Shown: piece by piece, positions 1-9,868 of the stretch
Position numbering within the stretch: the stretch's first letter is position 1
Layout: each line of letters starts with the position of its first letter
Origin: Bradyrhizobium jicamae
GTDB taxonomy: Bacteria > Pseudomonadota > Alphaproteobacteria > Rhizobiales > Xanthobacteraceae
Reading direction: 5' to 3'
DNA length: 64,000 nt
Assembly: GCF_018130695.1 (NCBI RefSeq)
Contig: NZ_JAFCJX010000010.1
Span: forward strand, 62,001 to 126,000
Notes under the pieces: model-generated
What the model was told of the DNA's origin: nothing
Databases searched by the model: none
What the model saw: only the letters and a program-made list of their open reading frames with translations
Position numbers and translations under genes: made by a program

Positions 1-252
1 GAGATAGGTGGCGGGACGGATCTGGCTGATCGGCGCCGGCAGCGCCTGCGCCACGGTGAGATCAATGGCGCGCGCGAGACCGGCGGCTTCTTCGATCCGC
101 GCCTCATAATCGCGAACAGACGATTCCGTTTGCGCATCGCCGTCGCCACGGCGCGTGCGCAGGTAAGGGCCGATGACGATCACTCGCCCGGTCTTGCTGT
201 TCCCCGCCGATCGCGGACGATCGGCGCCCCCTTCACGATCGAAGGGTTCCAA
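1..252 (-). CDS. hflX: GTPase HflX, N-terminal part (cut by window edge)
   Basis: The minus-strand frame from a TTG codon at 252 runs open through base 1 (84 codons). It reads LEPFDREGG, then GRVIVIGPYLRTRR, and ends ARAIDLTVAQALPAPISQ followed by IRPATYL. This matches the N-terminal domain of HflX, a ribosome-associated GTPase that splits or rescues ribosomes. The GTPase domain lies outside the window. It sits 11 bp downstream of hfq on the same strand, the usual hfq-hflX order in Alphaproteobacteria. The TTG start is inferred: no ATG lies in frame between the hfq stop and the conserved region. Confidence 0.85.
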   Translation of the reverse strand, partial: MEPFDREGGADRPRSAGNSKTGRVIVIGPYLRTRRGDGDAQTESSVRDYEARIEEAAGLARAIDLTVAQALPAPISQIRPATYL

Positions 253-263
253 TCAGGTCACTC

Positions 264-512
264 TCAAGCAGGCGCATCCTCGCCGCCTTCGAACAGCTGG
301 ATCGGCGCACCCGGCATGATGGTCGAGATCGCATGCTTGTAGACAAGCTGCGAGTGACCGTCGCGCCGCAGCAGCAGGCAGAAATTGTCGAACCAGGTGA
401 CAATGCCCTGCAGCTTCACTCCGTTCACCAGAAAGATCGTCAGAGGCGTTTTTGTTTTACGAACGTGATTTAGGAAGGTGTCTTGTAGATTTTGTGCGCG
501 GTCTGCCGCCAT
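264..512 (-). CDS. hfq: RNA chaperone Hfq
   Basis: An 82-residue protein with both Sm motifs: the Sm1 strand region around [20 protein letters not shown] (residues about 24-43), and the YKHAISTI motif (about 58-65) that forms the Sm2 RNA-binding surface. Hfq is a hexameric ring that pairs small RNAs with mRNAs. In rhizobia it also affects nitrogen-fixation regulators. Length is normal for alphaproteobacterial Hfq, which lacks the long enterobacterial tail. The ATG at 512 is followed by [19 protein letters not shown], the standard N-terminus. It follows ntrX by 319 bp and precedes hflX by 11 bp. Confidence 0.97.
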   Translation of the reverse strand: MAADRAQNLQDTFLNHVRKTKTPLTIFLVNGVKLQGIVTWFDNFCLLLRRDGHSQLVYKHAISTIMPGAPIQLFEGGEDAPA

Positions 513-831
513 TGTTTTTATCCCGCAGTTTCGTGCTTCTTTTTTTGTTGGACCGAGTGTTGCCCTCTCGCGGAGCCTCTCCCGGCCACCGTCCCACCCT
601 GAGATCCCCCTCCGGCAGGCTCGGCGTTAGGATTAGAGGCCACGCGCGCTTTTTAGGCAAGCCGGTTCCTGCGCCACTCCGTACGAACACGGTGGCAATT
701 CTACGAAATCGCTGCGAAAGAGATGAATATTCTCAAGCAGCTGTTTGAATCCCCAGCTTTCGGGCAGATAGCCGCACCCGATCCTGACAAATCAGAATCG
801 GGCGCCGAATTGTATACGCGTGACAGCGCTA
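513..831. other. Intergenic region between ntrX and hfq
   Basis: About 320 bp without a credible gene. Two short frames here (452-748 plus, 457-690 minus) lack family resemblance. The part next to ntrX holds the hairpin at 777-802. The part next to hfq is less GC-rich, with a homopolymer T run on the plus strand near 540-547, and probably holds an hfq promoter. I could not identify a convincing -35/-10 pair. Confidence 0.5.
777..802 (-). terminator. Stem-loop 30 bp after ntrX stop
   Basis: CCCGATCCTGA and TCAGAATCGGG form an 11-bp stem with one mismatch around a 4-base loop. It lies just past the ntrX stop, on its transcript. There is no U-run after it, so it may be a weak or Rho-assisted terminator, or an mRNA 3'-end or processing structure that separates ntrX from hfq. 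Confidence 0.4.
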
Positions 832-2205
832 TCAACCGACGCCGAGCGCCTTCAACTTGCGATGCAATGCCGAGCGCTCCATGCCGACAAACTCGGCGGT
901 GCGCGAGATATTGCCGGAGAAGCGGCTGATCTGGGCGATCAGATAGTCGCGCTCGAACACCTCCCGCGCCTCGCGCAGCGGCAGGCCCATGATGTGCTCG
1001 CCATTGTTGGAGGTCGGCATCGCCGGCACCATCGAGCCGACGTCCTGCGGCAACATGTCGGCGGTGATGATCGCCTCGGGGCCGCCGCCGGCGAGGATCA
1101 TCACCCGCTCGACGTTGTTGCGGAGCTGGCGGACGTTGCCCGGCCAGACATGCGATTGCAGCACGGCCATCGCGTCCTGGCCGATCTGCCGCTTCGGCAG
1201 GCCGGTCGCGGCCGAGATCTGGTCCATGAAGTAGTCGATCAATTCCGGAATGTCCTCGCGCCGCTCCGACAGCGGCGGCACGCGGATCGGCACCACCGAG
1301 AGGCGGTGATAGAGGTCTTCGCGGAAATGGCCGGCGGCGATCTCCTCCTCCAGGTTGCGCGCGGTCGAGGAGATGATGCGGACGTCGACATGCACCTTGC
1401 TGGTGCCGCCCTGGCGCTGGAACGTCTGGTCGACGAGGACGCGCAGGATCTTGTTCTGGGTCTCGCGCGGCATGTCGGCGATCTCGTCGATGAACAGCGT
1501 GCCGCCATGCGCCTCTTCGAGCGCGCCGGGCTTGCGCTGCTGCTCGCCGTTCGAACCGCCCTCGATGCCGAACAGCTCGACCTCCATGCGCTCCGGCGTG
1601 ATCGCCGCCGCATTGATCACCACGAACGGGCCCTCGGAGCGGCTCGAGGCGTTGTGCAGCGTGCGTGCGGCGAGCTCCTTGCCGGCGCCGGAGGGACCGA
1701 CGATCAGGATGCGGCTGTTGGCCTTGGCGGCGCGGTCGATGGTCTGGCGCAGCTGGTTCATGCAGGCGGAGCGGCCGGTCAGCGTGCTCGCCGCAGGCGC
1801 CAGCTGCTTCAGCTCCTTGACCTCGCGCTTCAGCCGCGAGGTCTCCAGCGCGCGGGTCGCGACCAGGATCAGCCGATCCGACTTGAAGGGCTTTTCAATG
1901 AAGTCGTAGGCACCGCGCTTGATCGCGGCGACCGCGGTCTCGATGTTGCCGTGGCCGGAGATCATCACGACCGGCAGATCGGCGTTGTCCTTCTTGATCT
2001 GCTCGAGCAGCTGCAGGCCGTCGAGCTTGGAGCCCTGCAGCCAGATGTCGAGGAACACCAGATGCGGCCGGCGGTTGGCGATCTCGGCCAGTGCCGAATC
2101 GCTGTCACGCGCAGTGCGCGTGGCAAAGCCCTCATCGTCCAGGATGCCCGCAACGAGGTCGCGAATGTCTGCTTCGTCGTCGACAATCAGAATGTCACTG
2201 GCCAT
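832..2205 (-). CDS. ntrX: Nitrogen regulation response regulator NtrX
   Basis: 457 residues. The N-terminal receiver has acidic residues at positions 9-10 and phospho-acceptor D53 (in VFLDIW). A central AAA+ domain has Walker A GPSGAGKE (about 170) and Walker B GTLFIDEIAD. The C-terminus is a Fis-type helix-turn-helix (ISRTAEFVGMERSALHRKLK). The sigma-54 contact loop GAFTGA is replaced by a sequence around GIEGGSNGEQQRK. This is usual for alphaproteobacterial NtrX and implies it does not act as a classic sigma-54 activator. Its partner kinase NtrY is encoded 17 bp upstream. The pair affects nitrogen metabolism, respiration and envelope functions in this class. Confidence 0.97.
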   Translation of the reverse strand: MASDILIVDDEADIRDLVAGILDDEGFATRTARDSDSALAEIANRRPHLVFLDIWLQGSKLDGLQLLEQIKKDNADLPVVMISGHGNIETAVAAIKRGAYDFIEKPFKSDRLILVATRALETSRLKREVKELKQLAPAASTLTGRSACMNQLRQTIDRAAKANSRILIVGPSGAGKELAARTLHNASSRSEGPFVVINAAAITPERMEVELFGIEGGSNGEQQRKPGALEEAHGGTLFIDEIADMPRETQNKILRVLVDQTFQRQGGTSKVHVDVRIISSTARNLEEEIAAGHFREDLYHRLSVVPIRVPPLSERREDIPELIDYFMDQISAATGLPKRQIGQDAMAVLQSHVWPGNVRQLRNNVERVMILAGGGPEAIITADMLPQDVGSMVPAMPTSNNGEHIMGLPLREAREVFERDYLIAQISRFSGNISRTAEFVGMERSALHRKLKALGVG

Positions 2206-2222
2206 TTGTTACACCTGTCTTG

Positions 2223-4592
2223 TCAGTTGCCTGTTGCGGCATTGATTTTTGCTTCATCGTTGGTCGCTGGGTCCGGCGCGCTGGTCGCCTCCGCCGGTGG
2301 ATTTTTTTCTGCGTCACCCTGCACGGGCGTCTCGGGCTTCACCTCGGGGGGCTGCTCCTTGGCGTCCTGCTTGGCCGCATGCCCGGTGACGGCGAAGCGC
2401 AAGCGCATCCAGGCACCGCGCTGGCCGTCCCGGAAGTCGGAGGCGTCCTTCAGCTCGATGCGGCCGCCATGGTCCTCCAGTACGCGGCCGACGATGGCAA
2501 GGCCAAGGCCCGTGCCCTTTTGCCGCGTGGTGACATAGGGCTCCAGCAGCCGCTGCCGCGCCACCTTGGGCAGGCCGATGCCGTTGTCGACGACGTCGAT
2601 GATGATGTCGTCGCCCTCGCGCTGCGCCACCACGTCGATGCGGCCCTTGCCGAGCTCCTCCGGCGGCACCTGCTCGATCGCCTCGGTGGCGTTCTTGATG
2701 ATGTTGGTCAGCGCCTGCGAGATCAGGCGGCGGTCGAACTGCGCCGGCAGCTTGTCCTGCCTGATGTCGGCCTCGATATCGAGATCGGGATGGCCGACCT
2801 TCATCAGGAACACCGCCTGCCGCACCACGTCGGCGACGTCCTCGCCTTCCATCACGGGCTTCGGCATCCGCGCAAAGCGGGCGAACTCGTCGACCATCCG
2901 CCTGATGTCGTCGACCTGGCGCACGATCGTGTCGGTGCACTGCTCGAAGATCGACTTGTCCTTTTCCTCGGTGATGGTCTTGCCGAACCTGCGGCGGATG
3001 CGCTCGGCGGAGAGCTGGATCGGGGTCAGCGGGTTCTTGATCTCATGCGCGATGCGGCGGGCGACGTCGCCCCAGGCCGAGGTGCGCTGCGCCGAGACCA
3101 ATTCGGTGATGTCGTCGAGCGTGATGATGTAGCTGTCGCGCGACTGGCTGGTCTGCTCGGCCGAGATGCGGACCGACAGGTTTCGCTCATGGCCGTCGCG
3201 CATGATGGTGACCTGACCCTGCACCAGGCGCTGGGTGCCCTCCCGCGCGGTCTTCATCATCTCGTCGAGCTCGGGCAGCACGTCGGACAGTGGATGTCCG
3301 AGCGTCTCGGACTCAGCATGGCCGATCAGCTTCTCGGCGGAGCGGTTGAGGATGCCGACGCTGGTCGAGGCGTCGACGCCGATGATGCCGGCGCTGGCCG
3401 AGGACAGCACGGCTTCGATGAAGCGGCGGCGGCTGTCGATCAGGTCGCTGGCGCTGACCAGCTCGTCGCGCTGGCTGCGCAGCTCCTGCGTCATCTTGTT
3501 GAAGGTCTCGCCGAGCTGGGCAAGATCGCCCTCGCTCTTCACCACAGGCACCTGGACGTGGAGATCGCCGGTCGAGACCTGGTTGGCCGCGCTCATGATG
3601 TTGCGGATCGGAGCCACCAGCCAGTTGGCGAAGTTGAGCCCGATCAGCACCGAGGCCATCAGGATGGTCAGCGCGATCACCGCGAACATCAGCGCGAAGG
3701 TCACCTGGATGCCGAGCCGGCGCGACTCGATCTGGGCGTATTCGGCGACGCTGGCTTCGGTCTGCTTCAGTTGGCTGACGACGCGCGGGTCAAGCAGTCG
3801 CGCGACATAGAGGAACGTGTCGGAATAGGCGCGCAGCCGGATCACGGCGGCGACGTAATTGGCATCAGGAAAGACCGCGATCTGCGGCTCGTTCTCGTCG
3901 ACGTTCTTGAGGAAATCCGCCGGCGGGCTGGTGAAATCCTGTTTGATGCCGGTCTGCGCCGTCATCAGCACCCTGCCGTCCTTGTCGATCAGCATCGCAC
4001 CCGGAAGGTTGCGCGCGCCGGCGTTGGAGGTCAGGAACTCCTGGAACGATTTCTGGTCCTGGTCGTAGAGCGGCCGGGCCCGCCAGACGTCGTTGGCCAT
4101 GCCCAGGATGTCGCCGCGGATCAGCTGGGCGTGCTCATAGGTGTAGGCGCGCGCCACGATCAGCGAGTTCTGGATCACCTCGCGCGTCGGCCCGGAGAAC
4201 AGACGGTCGAGGCCGCGGTCGATAGTGACGTTGGCGACGATCGCGACCAGCACGGCCGGCAGCACTGCGATGATCGAGAACAGGCTGACGATCTGGACGT
4301 GCAGCCGCGCCGCCGCCCGGCCACGGCGGCGGGCCTGGATCACCTGCCAGACGTCGCGGACGATGATCCCGATGATCAGCAGGATCGAGGCCGCGTTGAT
4401 CAGCAGGAAGGAATAGACGACGTGCTTGGTCGGCTCGATCGGGGTCAGCCCGCTGAGCACGATGAAGGTCAGGAGCGCCGACAGCATCGCGGTCGCCGCC
4501 GCAAAGGGCGCCAGCCATTTGCGCAGGCTGAATTCCCTCGGTTCGGCAGGCGTCGTGTCGAGCGTTTGAGCCGTGGTCTCTGCGGTCGTCAT
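2223..4592 (-). CDS. ntrY: Nitrogen regulation sensor histidine kinase NtrY
   Basis: A 789-residue membrane kinase. Several hydrophobic helices occupy residues about 30-155 and another near 295-320. Then come HAMP (around NWLVAPIRNIMSAAN), PAS (SASAGIIGVDASTSVGILN), a HisKA box with the phospho-histidine in [20 protein letters not shown], and an ATPase domain with N, G1 (DNGIGLP) and G2 (GTGLGLAIV) boxes. The last 45 residues are a Pro/Ala/Glu-rich tail. It phosphorylates NtrX, 17 bp downstream. A 183-bp gap with a candidate promoter separates it from ntrC, so ntrYX may also be transcribed independently. Confidence 0.97.
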   Translation of the reverse strand: MTTAETTAQTLDTTPAEPREFSLRKWLAPFAAATAMLSALLTFIVLSGLTPIEPTKHVVYSFLLINAASILLIIGIIVRDVWQVIQARRRGRAAARLHVQIVSLFSIIAVLPAVLVAIVANVTIDRGLDRLFSGPTREVIQNSLIVARAYTYEHAQLIRGDILGMANDVWRARPLYDQDQKSFQEFLTSNAGARNLPGAMLIDKDGRVLMTAQTGIKQDFTSPPADFLKNVDENEPQIAVFPDANYVAAVIRLRAYSDTFLYVARLLDPRVVSQLKQTEASVAEYAQIESRRLGIQVTFALMFAVIALTILMASVLIGLNFANWLVAPIRNIMSAANQVSTGDLHVQVPVVKSEGDLAQLGETFNKMTQELRSQRDELVSASDLIDSRRRFIEAVLSSASAGIIGVDASTSVGILNRSAEKLIGHAESETLGHPLSDVLPELDEMMKTAREGTQRLVQGQVTIMRDGHERNLSVRISAEQTSQSRDSYIITLDDITELVSAQRTSAWGDVARRIAHEIKNPLTPIQLSAERIRRRFGKTITEEKDKSIFEQCTDTIVRQVDDIRRMVDEFARFARMPKPVMEGEDVADVVRQAVFLMKVGHPDLDIEADIRQDKLPAQFDRRLISQALTNIIKNATEAIEQVPPEELGKGRIDVVAQREGDDIIIDVVDNGIGLPKVARQRLLEPYVTTRQKGTGLGLAIVGRVLEDHGGRIELKDASDFRDGQRGAWMRLRFAVTGHAAKQDAKEQPPEVKPETPVQGDAEKNPPAEATSAPDPATNDEAKINAATGN

Positions 4593-4622
4593 TCCGGCAA
4601 TGGGGTGGTGAGCTGAAAGCCT

Positions 4623-4677
4623 GAATCCGCGGATTCGCGAACTGATGCAATCATATCACAATGTTGCCGAATTGCGA
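4623..4677 (-). promoter_or_regulatory. Candidate ntrYX promoter with perfect 14-bp palindrome
   Basis: On the minus strand TCGCAA (4677-4672) and TATGAT (4655-4650) are 16 bp apart, a plausible housekeeping-type -35/-10. Just downstream, near +7 to +20, is the perfect palindrome GAATCCGCGGATTC (4623-4636), placed like a repressor operator. The ntrY ATG is at 4592. No experimental support. Confidence 0.4.
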
Positions 4678-4725
4678 CATTTCCGCGGCGCGTGCTTGAG
4701 GAAATGCGGTGTCCACAGCCCTCGC

Positions 4726-4746
4726 CCTCCGACGCTCAATCGGAGG
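4726..4746 (-). terminator. Hairpin between ntrC and ntrY
   Basis: CCTCCGA and TCGGAGG form a perfect 7-bp stem with a 7-base loop, 30 bp after the ntrC stop (4776). No U-run follows. It could attenuate read-through from ntrC into ntrY. Confidence 0.35.
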
Positions 4747-4775
4747 ACGATGCAGGCGGGCCTGGCAGAGGCGCG

Positions 4776-6218
4776 CTAGCCGCCGCTGCGATAGACTTGG
4801 ATATCGAGATCCCGGATCTTCTTGCGCAGCGTGTTGCGGTTGAGGCCGAGCAGATCGGCGGCGCGGATCTGATTGCCGCGGGTGGCGGCGAGCGCGGCCG
4901 TCAGCAAGGGGATCTCGATCTCCTTGAGGATGCGGTGATAGAGGCCCGGCGGCGGCACGCCGTTCGGGAAGCCTGAGAAGTGCGAGGACAGATAGGCCTC
5001 GACCGCGCCGCCGAGATTGTCGACGCCGACCGTGGCGTTGCCGCCCGAGGTCACCGCCGGCGGCGCCAGCTCGCCATCGATCACGGACGACGTGATGACG
5101 TCCTGCGGATAGAGCGCGGCCAGACGCCGGGCGAGGTTTTCGAGCTCGCGGACGTTGCCGGGCCAGCGGTGCTGCTTCAATCGCTCCAGCGCCTGGGTGT
5201 CGAGCTTCTTCGGCGGCAGTCCGTCCTTCTCGGCGAGCGAGAAGAAATGGCGGATCAGGTCCGGCAGATCCTCGATGCGCTCACGTAAGGGAGGCAGCCG
5301 CAGCGGCACCACGTTGAGGCGGAAGAACAGGTCCTCGCGGAACAGGCCCTGCTGGATCAGGATGCGCAGGTCCTTGTTGGAGGCCGCGACGATCCGCACG
5401 TCGGTCTTGATCGGGGTGCGGCCGCCGACGGTCGTGTATTCGCCCTGCTGCAGCACGCGCAGCAGACGGGTCTGCGCCTCCATCGGCATGTCGCCGATTT
5501 CGTCGAGGAATAGCGTGCCGCCCTCGGCCTGCTCGAAGCGGCCGGAGGCGCGGGTGTTGGCGCCGGTGAAGGCACCGCGCTCGTGGCCGAACAGTTCGGA
5601 CTCGATGAGGTCGCGCGGGATCGCCGCCATGTTGACCGCGACGAACGGGCCGTTGCGGCGCTTGCCGTAGTCGTGCAGCGCGCGGGCCACCAGCTCCTTG
5701 CCGGTGCCTGATTCACCGGAGATCATCACGGTGAGATCGGTCTGCATGAGACGCGCAAGGACGCGGTAGATTTCCTGCATCGCCGGCGAGCGGCCAACCA
5801 GCGGGATCGAGTCGAACTCGCCGTCATCGGCCGGATTGGCCACCCGCTCCTTCGGCTCGGCCAGCGCCCGGCCGACGATGGTGATCAGCTCCTTCAGGTC
5901 GAACGGTTTTGGCAGATATTCATAGGCGCCGCGCTCGGAGGCGCGGATCGCGGTCATGAAGGTGTTTTGCGCGCTCATCACGATGACGGGCAAGTTCGGC
6001 CGCATCTTCTTGATCCGCGGCAGCAGATCGAACGCGTTCTCGTCGGGCATCACCACGTCGGTGATGACGAGATCGCCCTCGCCCTGGCTGACCCAGCGCC
6101 ACAGCGTGGCGGCATTGCCGGTCAGCCGCACCTCGTAGCCGGCGCGTGACAGCGCCTGGTTCAGGACGGTCCGGATCGCGGTGTCGTCGTCTGCGACAAG
6201 AATGCTACCTGCAGGCAT
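4776..6218 (-). CDS. ntrC: Nitrogen regulation response regulator NtrC
   Basis: 480 residues. The receiver has D54 (in VITDVVMP). The sigma-54 AAA+ domain has Walker A GESGTGKE, an intact GAFTGA loop ([12 protein letters not shown]) and Walker [13 protein letters not shown]. The C-terminal Fis-type helix-turn-helix is [19 protein letters not shown]. NtrC-phosphate activates sigma-54 promoters for ammonium assimilation (glnA, glnK-amtB and others). It sits 9 bp downstream of its kinase gene ntrB. Unlike NtrX it keeps the full sigma-54 activation machinery. Confidence 0.98.
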   Translation of the reverse strand: MPAGSILVADDDTAIRTVLNQALSRAGYEVRLTGNAATLWRWVSQGEGDLVITDVVMPDENAFDLLPRIKKMRPNLPVIVMSAQNTFMTAIRASERGAYEYLPKPFDLKELITIVGRALAEPKERVANPADDGEFDSIPLVGRSPAMQEIYRVLARLMQTDLTVMISGESGTGKELVARALHDYGKRRNGPFVAVNMAAIPRDLIESELFGHERGAFTGANTRASGRFEQAEGGTLFLDEIGDMPMEAQTRLLRVLQQGEYTTVGGRTPIKTDVRIVAASNKDLRILIQQGLFREDLFFRLNVVPLRLPPLRERIEDLPDLIRHFFSLAEKDGLPPKKLDTQALERLKQHRWPGNVRELENLARRLAALYPQDVITSSVIDGELAPPAVTSGGNATVGVDNLGGAVEAYLSSHFSGFPNGVPPPGLYHRILKEIEIPLLTAALAATRGNQIRAADLLGLNRNTLRKKIRDLDIQVYRSGG

Positions 6219-6227
6219 AGTTGGTCC

Positions 6228-7403
6228 TCATCGTGCGCCCTGGGAGGCAGGCGACGGCGTACCCGGAACGCCGTCGCGGTTGCTGTGGTCGTGTTGCTTG
6301 GCAGCGCTGTACATCGGCATCAGCACGCGGAAGATGGTCTTGCGCGGCTGCGACTCGCATTCGATGATGCCGCCGTGATCGCCGACGATCTTCGCGACCA
6401 GCGCGAGGCCGAGCCCGCTGCCGGTCTGCTTGGTGGTGACGAAGGGATCGAACAGGTTCGGCAAGAGATCTTCCGGCACGCCGGAGCCGTTGTCCTTGAC
6501 GCAGAATTCCAGCGGCAGCGAGACCCGCGATTTCTTCCCCGGTACCGACAGCCGCACGCCCGGCCGGAATGCCGTGGTGAGCTGGATCTCGGCGTCCGAG
6601 CCGAGATCGGCAACGGCTTCGGCGGCGTTCTTCACCAGATTGAGGAACACCTGGATCAGCTGATCCTGGTTCGCCAGCACCGGCGGCAGCGACGGATCGT
6701 ATTCCTCGATGAAGCGGACGTTGCGGGCGAAGCCGGACTGCGCCAGCCGCTTCACATGGTCGAGCACGGAATGGATGTTGACCGGGCCGCGCGCCACCGG
6801 ACGGTCGTCGCCGAACACTTCCATGCGATCGACCAGCGTGACGATGCGGTCGGCCTCGTCGCAGATCAGCCGGGTCAGCAGGCGGTCTTCCGAGGACGCC
6901 TGCTGCTCCAGGAGTTGCGCGGCGCCGCGGATGCCGGACAGCGGGTTCTTGATCTCATGCGCCAGCATTGCGGCCAGCGCGATCACCGAGCGCGCGGCGC
7001 TGCGGTGGGTCAGCTGGCGGTCCATCTTGTCGGCGATGGTGCGCTCCTGCAGCATCACCACGATATGGCCGGGACGCTCGGTCAGCGGCGCGACATGCAG
7101 ATCGACCTGGCGGTCGCCGCCGATTCGGGGCGTACCGAGATCGACCTTGTATTCATTGACCGGCGAACCCGCGGCGCGGACCTGGTCGATCAGCGCCAGC
7201 AGCGGGCTGCCGAACGGCACCAATTCCTTCAGCGACTGGCGGCGCAGGAATTGCGTCGAGATCTCGAAGAAGGATTCGGCCGCCATGTTGGCGTCGACGA
7301 TGCGGCCATCGGGTGCAATCAGCAGCACCGGGTTGGGCAAGGCGTTGAGGATCGCATCGCCATCGGTGGCCACGGGCCGGCGATAGTCAAAGGCTGACGT
7401 CAT
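6228..7403 (-). CDS. ntrB: Nitrogen regulation sensor kinase/phosphatase NtrB
   Basis: 391 residues, soluble. An N-terminal PAS domain (residues about 17-110) is followed by HisKA with the phospho-histidine near H149 ([20 protein letters not shown]). The ATPase domain has an N box ([10 protein letters not shown]), DNGSGVP and GSGLGLAL. It phosphorylates or dephosphorylates NtrC under control of PII (GlnB/GlnK). The start overlaps the end of dusB by 4 bp, indicating translational coupling, and ntrC follows after 9 bp. Confidence 0.97.
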   Translation of the reverse strand: MTSAFDYRRPVATDGDAILNALPNPVLLIAPDGRIVDANMAAESFFEISTQFLRRQSLKELVPFGSPLLALIDQVRAAGSPVNEYKVDLGTPRIGGDRQVDLHVAPLTERPGHIVVMLQERTIADKMDRQLTHRSAARSVIALAAMLAHEIKNPLSGIRGAAQLLEQQASSEDRLLTRLICDEADRIVTLVDRMEVFGDDRPVARGPVNIHSVLDHVKRLAQSGFARNVRFIEEYDPSLPPVLANQDQLIQVFLNLVKNAAEAVADLGSDAEIQLTTAFRPGVRLSVPGKKSRVSLPLEFCVKDNGSGVPEDLLPNLFDPFVTTKQTGSGLGLALVAKIVGDHGGIIECESQPRKTIFRVLMPMYSAAKQHDHSNRDGVPGTPSPASQGAR

Positions 7404-8434
7404 GCGGCAGCACTCCAGGCAAAATCATCGTAGGCGCGTTCAAGCGATTGGTGGACTCTGGCGGGATCGTCCGATGTCAGGATCGCCTGCCGCCAGCCCT
7501 TCAACGTCTCGGCGGGCGCACCGCTGGTTTCGGCGGCGACATCAAGGGCCCAGCCGAGATGCTTGCGCACATGCTTCAGGCCGACGCGGACGCCGTAATG
7601 GCGCAACCCCTCGTCATAGAGGGTGCGGATATGCGTGAGCTGCGCGGCCAGTGGCGGCGCGGTCTCGGCAACGCCCGTCTCCAATTGGCGGCCGATCTGG
7701 CCGGGCAGCCACGGCTGCCCCTGCGCGCCGCGGCCGATCATGACTGCGTCGGCGCCGGATTGATCGAGCGCGTCGAGCGCCTTGTCGTGCGAGGTGATGT
7801 CGCCGTTGACGACGACGGGAAGCGTGACCGCCTCCTTCACGGCGCGAACCGCGCTCCAGTCCGCCTCGCCCTTGTAGAACTGACAGCGGGTGCGGCCGTG
7901 GACGGTGATCATCTGCACGCCGGCCGCTTCCGCGCGGCGCGCCAGCTCCGGTGCGTTCAGCGAGCGCTCGTCCCAGCCGAGCCGCATCTTCAGCGTCACC
8001 GGCACTTTGACGGCGGCGATCGTCGCGTCGATCAGGGTCAGTGCATGGTCGAGGTCGCGCATCAGCGCAGAGCCGGACTGGCCGCCGGTAACATGACGCG
8101 CCGGGCAGCCCATGTTGATGTCGATGATGTCGGCGCCAGAGCCTTCCGCGATGCGGGCGCCCTCCGCCATCCAGTGGGTCTCGCAGCCGGCGAGCTGGAC
8201 CACATGCGGCCCGATCCCGGCTGCCTCACAACGCAGCTTCGACATCGGCTTACCATTGACGAGATCGTCGCTGGCGGTCATCTCTGAGACCACGAGTCCC
8301 ACGCCGAGGGCTGCCGCAAGGCGCCGGAACGGGGCGTCCGTGACGCCCGACATGGGCGCCAGAAGAACCCGATTGGCGACGGCAATGTCACCTATCTTCA
8401 ATGGGTTACGGGGCGAACTTGGTACGCCGGTCAC
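7400..8434 (-). CDS. dusB: tRNA-dihydrouridine synthase DusB (NifR3)
   Basis: 344-residue FMN-dependent TIM-barrel enzyme that reduces uridines in the tRNA D-loop. It shows [16 protein letters not shown] near the N-terminus, the catalytic cysteine at about C110 in [10 protein letters not shown], and VVVNGDI and [11 protein letters not shown] in the FMN phosphate-binding part. It is the first gene of the dusB-ntrBC operon, historically called nifR3, and overlaps ntrB by 4 bp. Its 5' region is shared with the divergent ispDF gene. Confidence 0.96.
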   Translation of the reverse strand: MTGVPSSPRNPLKIGDIAVANRVLLAPMSGVTDAPFRRLAAALGVGLVVSEMTASDDLVNGKPMSKLRCEAAGIGPHVVQLAGCETHWMAEGARIAEGSGADIIDINMGCPARHVTGGQSGSALMRDLDHALTLIDATIAAVKVPVTLKMRLGWDERSLNAPELARRAEAAGVQMITVHGRTRCQFYKGEADWSAVRAVKEAVTLPVVVNGDITSHDKALDALDQSGADAVMIGRGAQGQPWLPGQIGRQLETGVAETAPPLAAQLTHIRTLYDEGLRHYGVRVGLKHVRKHLGWALDVAAETSGAPAETLKGWRQAILTSDDPARVHQSLERAYDDFAWSAAA

Positions 8435-8542
8435 GGCTGTCTCGTCAGGGTCACGGCCACGCCATTGCGGCCGTCGGGTTCTATTCTGAGCACAAATGTT
8501 GTGCAGTCAAGCTTCATGCCTACAGTTTAGACAGTTCTTTCG

Positions 8543-8566
8543 TTTGTGCAAGTGCAGTGCAACAAA
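8543..8566. promoter_or_regulatory. Imperfect dyad in the dusB/ispDF divergent region
   Basis: TTTGTGCA and TGCAACAAA face each other around a 7-base centre (8551-8557), about 110 bp upstream of dusB. The TGCA-N7-TGCA core loosely recalls NtrC sites (TGCAC-N7-GTGCA), which would suit autoregulation of the ntr operon, but it is not a full match. No clear sigma-54 -24/-12 element was found nearby. Confidence 0.25.
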
Positions 8567-8683
8567 ATCCTCCTCATCCGAAAGCATGGGAAAGCTCTGT
8601 TTTTGCACGGCGATCATGGTAAGGCCTGTGCGCGGCGCGTCCGCGCCCCTCCACATCCCCGATTCGTTTGTCATTGAGTGAAC

Positions 8684-9865
8684 ATGTCCAAGCCTGAACG
8701 GACCGCAGCTATCCTTGTTGCCGCCGGACGTGGATTGCGCGCCGGTGCCGGCGGGCCGAAGCAATACCGGACCATCGGCGGGCAGACGGTGATCCACCGG
8801 GCCCTGGAGGCGTTCTCGACCCACCCCGATGTGTTCGCTGTGCAGCCCGTGGTCAATCCTGACGATGCCGCAGTTTTCCGCGAGGCTGTCGCAGGTCTCC
8901 GCCACCAGCCGCCAACCAATGGCGGCGCGACGCGCCAGGAGTCGGTCCGCGCGGGCCTCGAGGCGCTCGCTGCCGAGAAGCCCGACATCGTGCTGATCCA
9001 CGACGCCGCGCGGCCCTTCGTCACCGAGGGCGTGATCTCGCGCGCGATCGCGGCCGCCGGCCGCACCGGGGCCGCGATCCCCGTCGCCCCCGTCACCGAC
9101 ACGATCAAGGTCACGAACGAAGCCGGCGACGTCGAGGCGACTCCCGACCGTGCGCGGCTGCGCATCGCGCAGACGCCACAGGCATTTCGCTTTGACGTGA
9201 TACTGGAGGCGCATCGCCGCGCCGCGCGCGAGGGCCGCAATGATTTCACAGATGATGCGGCGATTGCGGAATGGGCGGGATTGACGGTTGCGACATTTGA
9301 AGGTGATCCTGCCAACATGAAACTCACCACACCGGAAGACTTCGTGCGCGAGGAGGCGCGGCTTGCGAGCCTGCTCGGCGATATCAGGACCGGCACCGGC
9401 TACGACGTGCACGCCTTCGGCGAAGGCGATCATGTGATGATCTGCGGCGTCCGCGTGCCGCATACGAAGGGCTTTCTCGCCCATTCCGACGGCGATGTCG
9501 GCCTGCACGCGCTGGTCGACGCGATCCTCGGCGCGCTGGCGGACGGCGACATCGGCTCGCATTTCCCGCCGAGCGACGCCAAGTGGAAGGGCGCCTCTTC
9601 CGACCAGTTCCTGAAATACGCGGTCGAGCGCGTGACCCAGCGCGGCGGCCGCGTTGCCAACCTTGAAGTGACGATGATCTGCGAGCGCCCGAAGATCGGC
9701 CCCTTGCGCGACACCATGCGCGCGCGCATTGCCGAGATCTCCGGCGTCGACATCTCCCGCGTCGCGGTTAAGGCCACCACGAGCGAGCGGCTCGGCTTTA
9801 CGGGGCGCGAGGAAGGCATCGCAGCCACCGCAAGTGCCACCATTCGTCTTCCCTGGAGCGTCTAG
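8684..9865 (+). CDS. ispDF: Bifunctional IspD/IspF of the MEP isoprenoid pathway
   Basis: About 393 residues. Residues 1-225 are IspD (2-C-methyl-D-erythritol 4-phosphate cytidylyltransferase) with the CTP-binding motif [14 protein letters not shown]...GPKQY. Residues about 232-393 are IspF (MEcPP synthase) with the zinc-site motif GTGYDVHAF and a second site around [18 protein letters not shown]. The fusion is typical of Alphaproteobacteria. It makes isopentenyl precursors for quinones, carotenoids and hopanoids. A GTG at 8678 is an alternative start two codons earlier; the ATG at 8684 is preferred. Confidence 0.95.
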   Translation: MSKPERTAAILVAAGRGLRAGAGGPKQYRTIGGQTVIHRALEAFSTHPDVFAVQPVVNPDDAAVFREAVAGLRHQPPTNGGATRQESVRAGLEALAAEKPDIVLIHDAARPFVTEGVISRAIAAAGRTGAAIPVAPVTDTIKVTNEAGDVEATPDRARLRIAQTPQAFRFDVILEAHRRAAREGRNDFTDDAAIAEWAGLTVATFEGDPANMKLTTPEDFVREEARLASLLGDIRTGTGYDVHAFGEGDHVMICGVRVPHTKGFLAHSDGDVGLHALVDAILGALADGDIGSHFPPSDAKWKGASSDQFLKYAVERVTQRGGRVANLEVTMICERPKIGPLRDTMRARIAEISGVDISRVAVKATTSERLGFTGREEGIAATASATIRLPWSV

Positions 9866-9868
9866 GCC

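Noticed and set aside
820..2538. 572-residue plus-strand frame opposite ntrX
   Set aside because: Antisense shadow caused by strong third-position GC; composition (His, Arg, Leu and Asp rich) has no domain, and ntrX on the other strand is unmistakable.
2091..4616. 841-residue plus-strand frame opposite ntrY
   Set aside because: Same antisense GC artefact; NtrY domains are complete on the minus strand.
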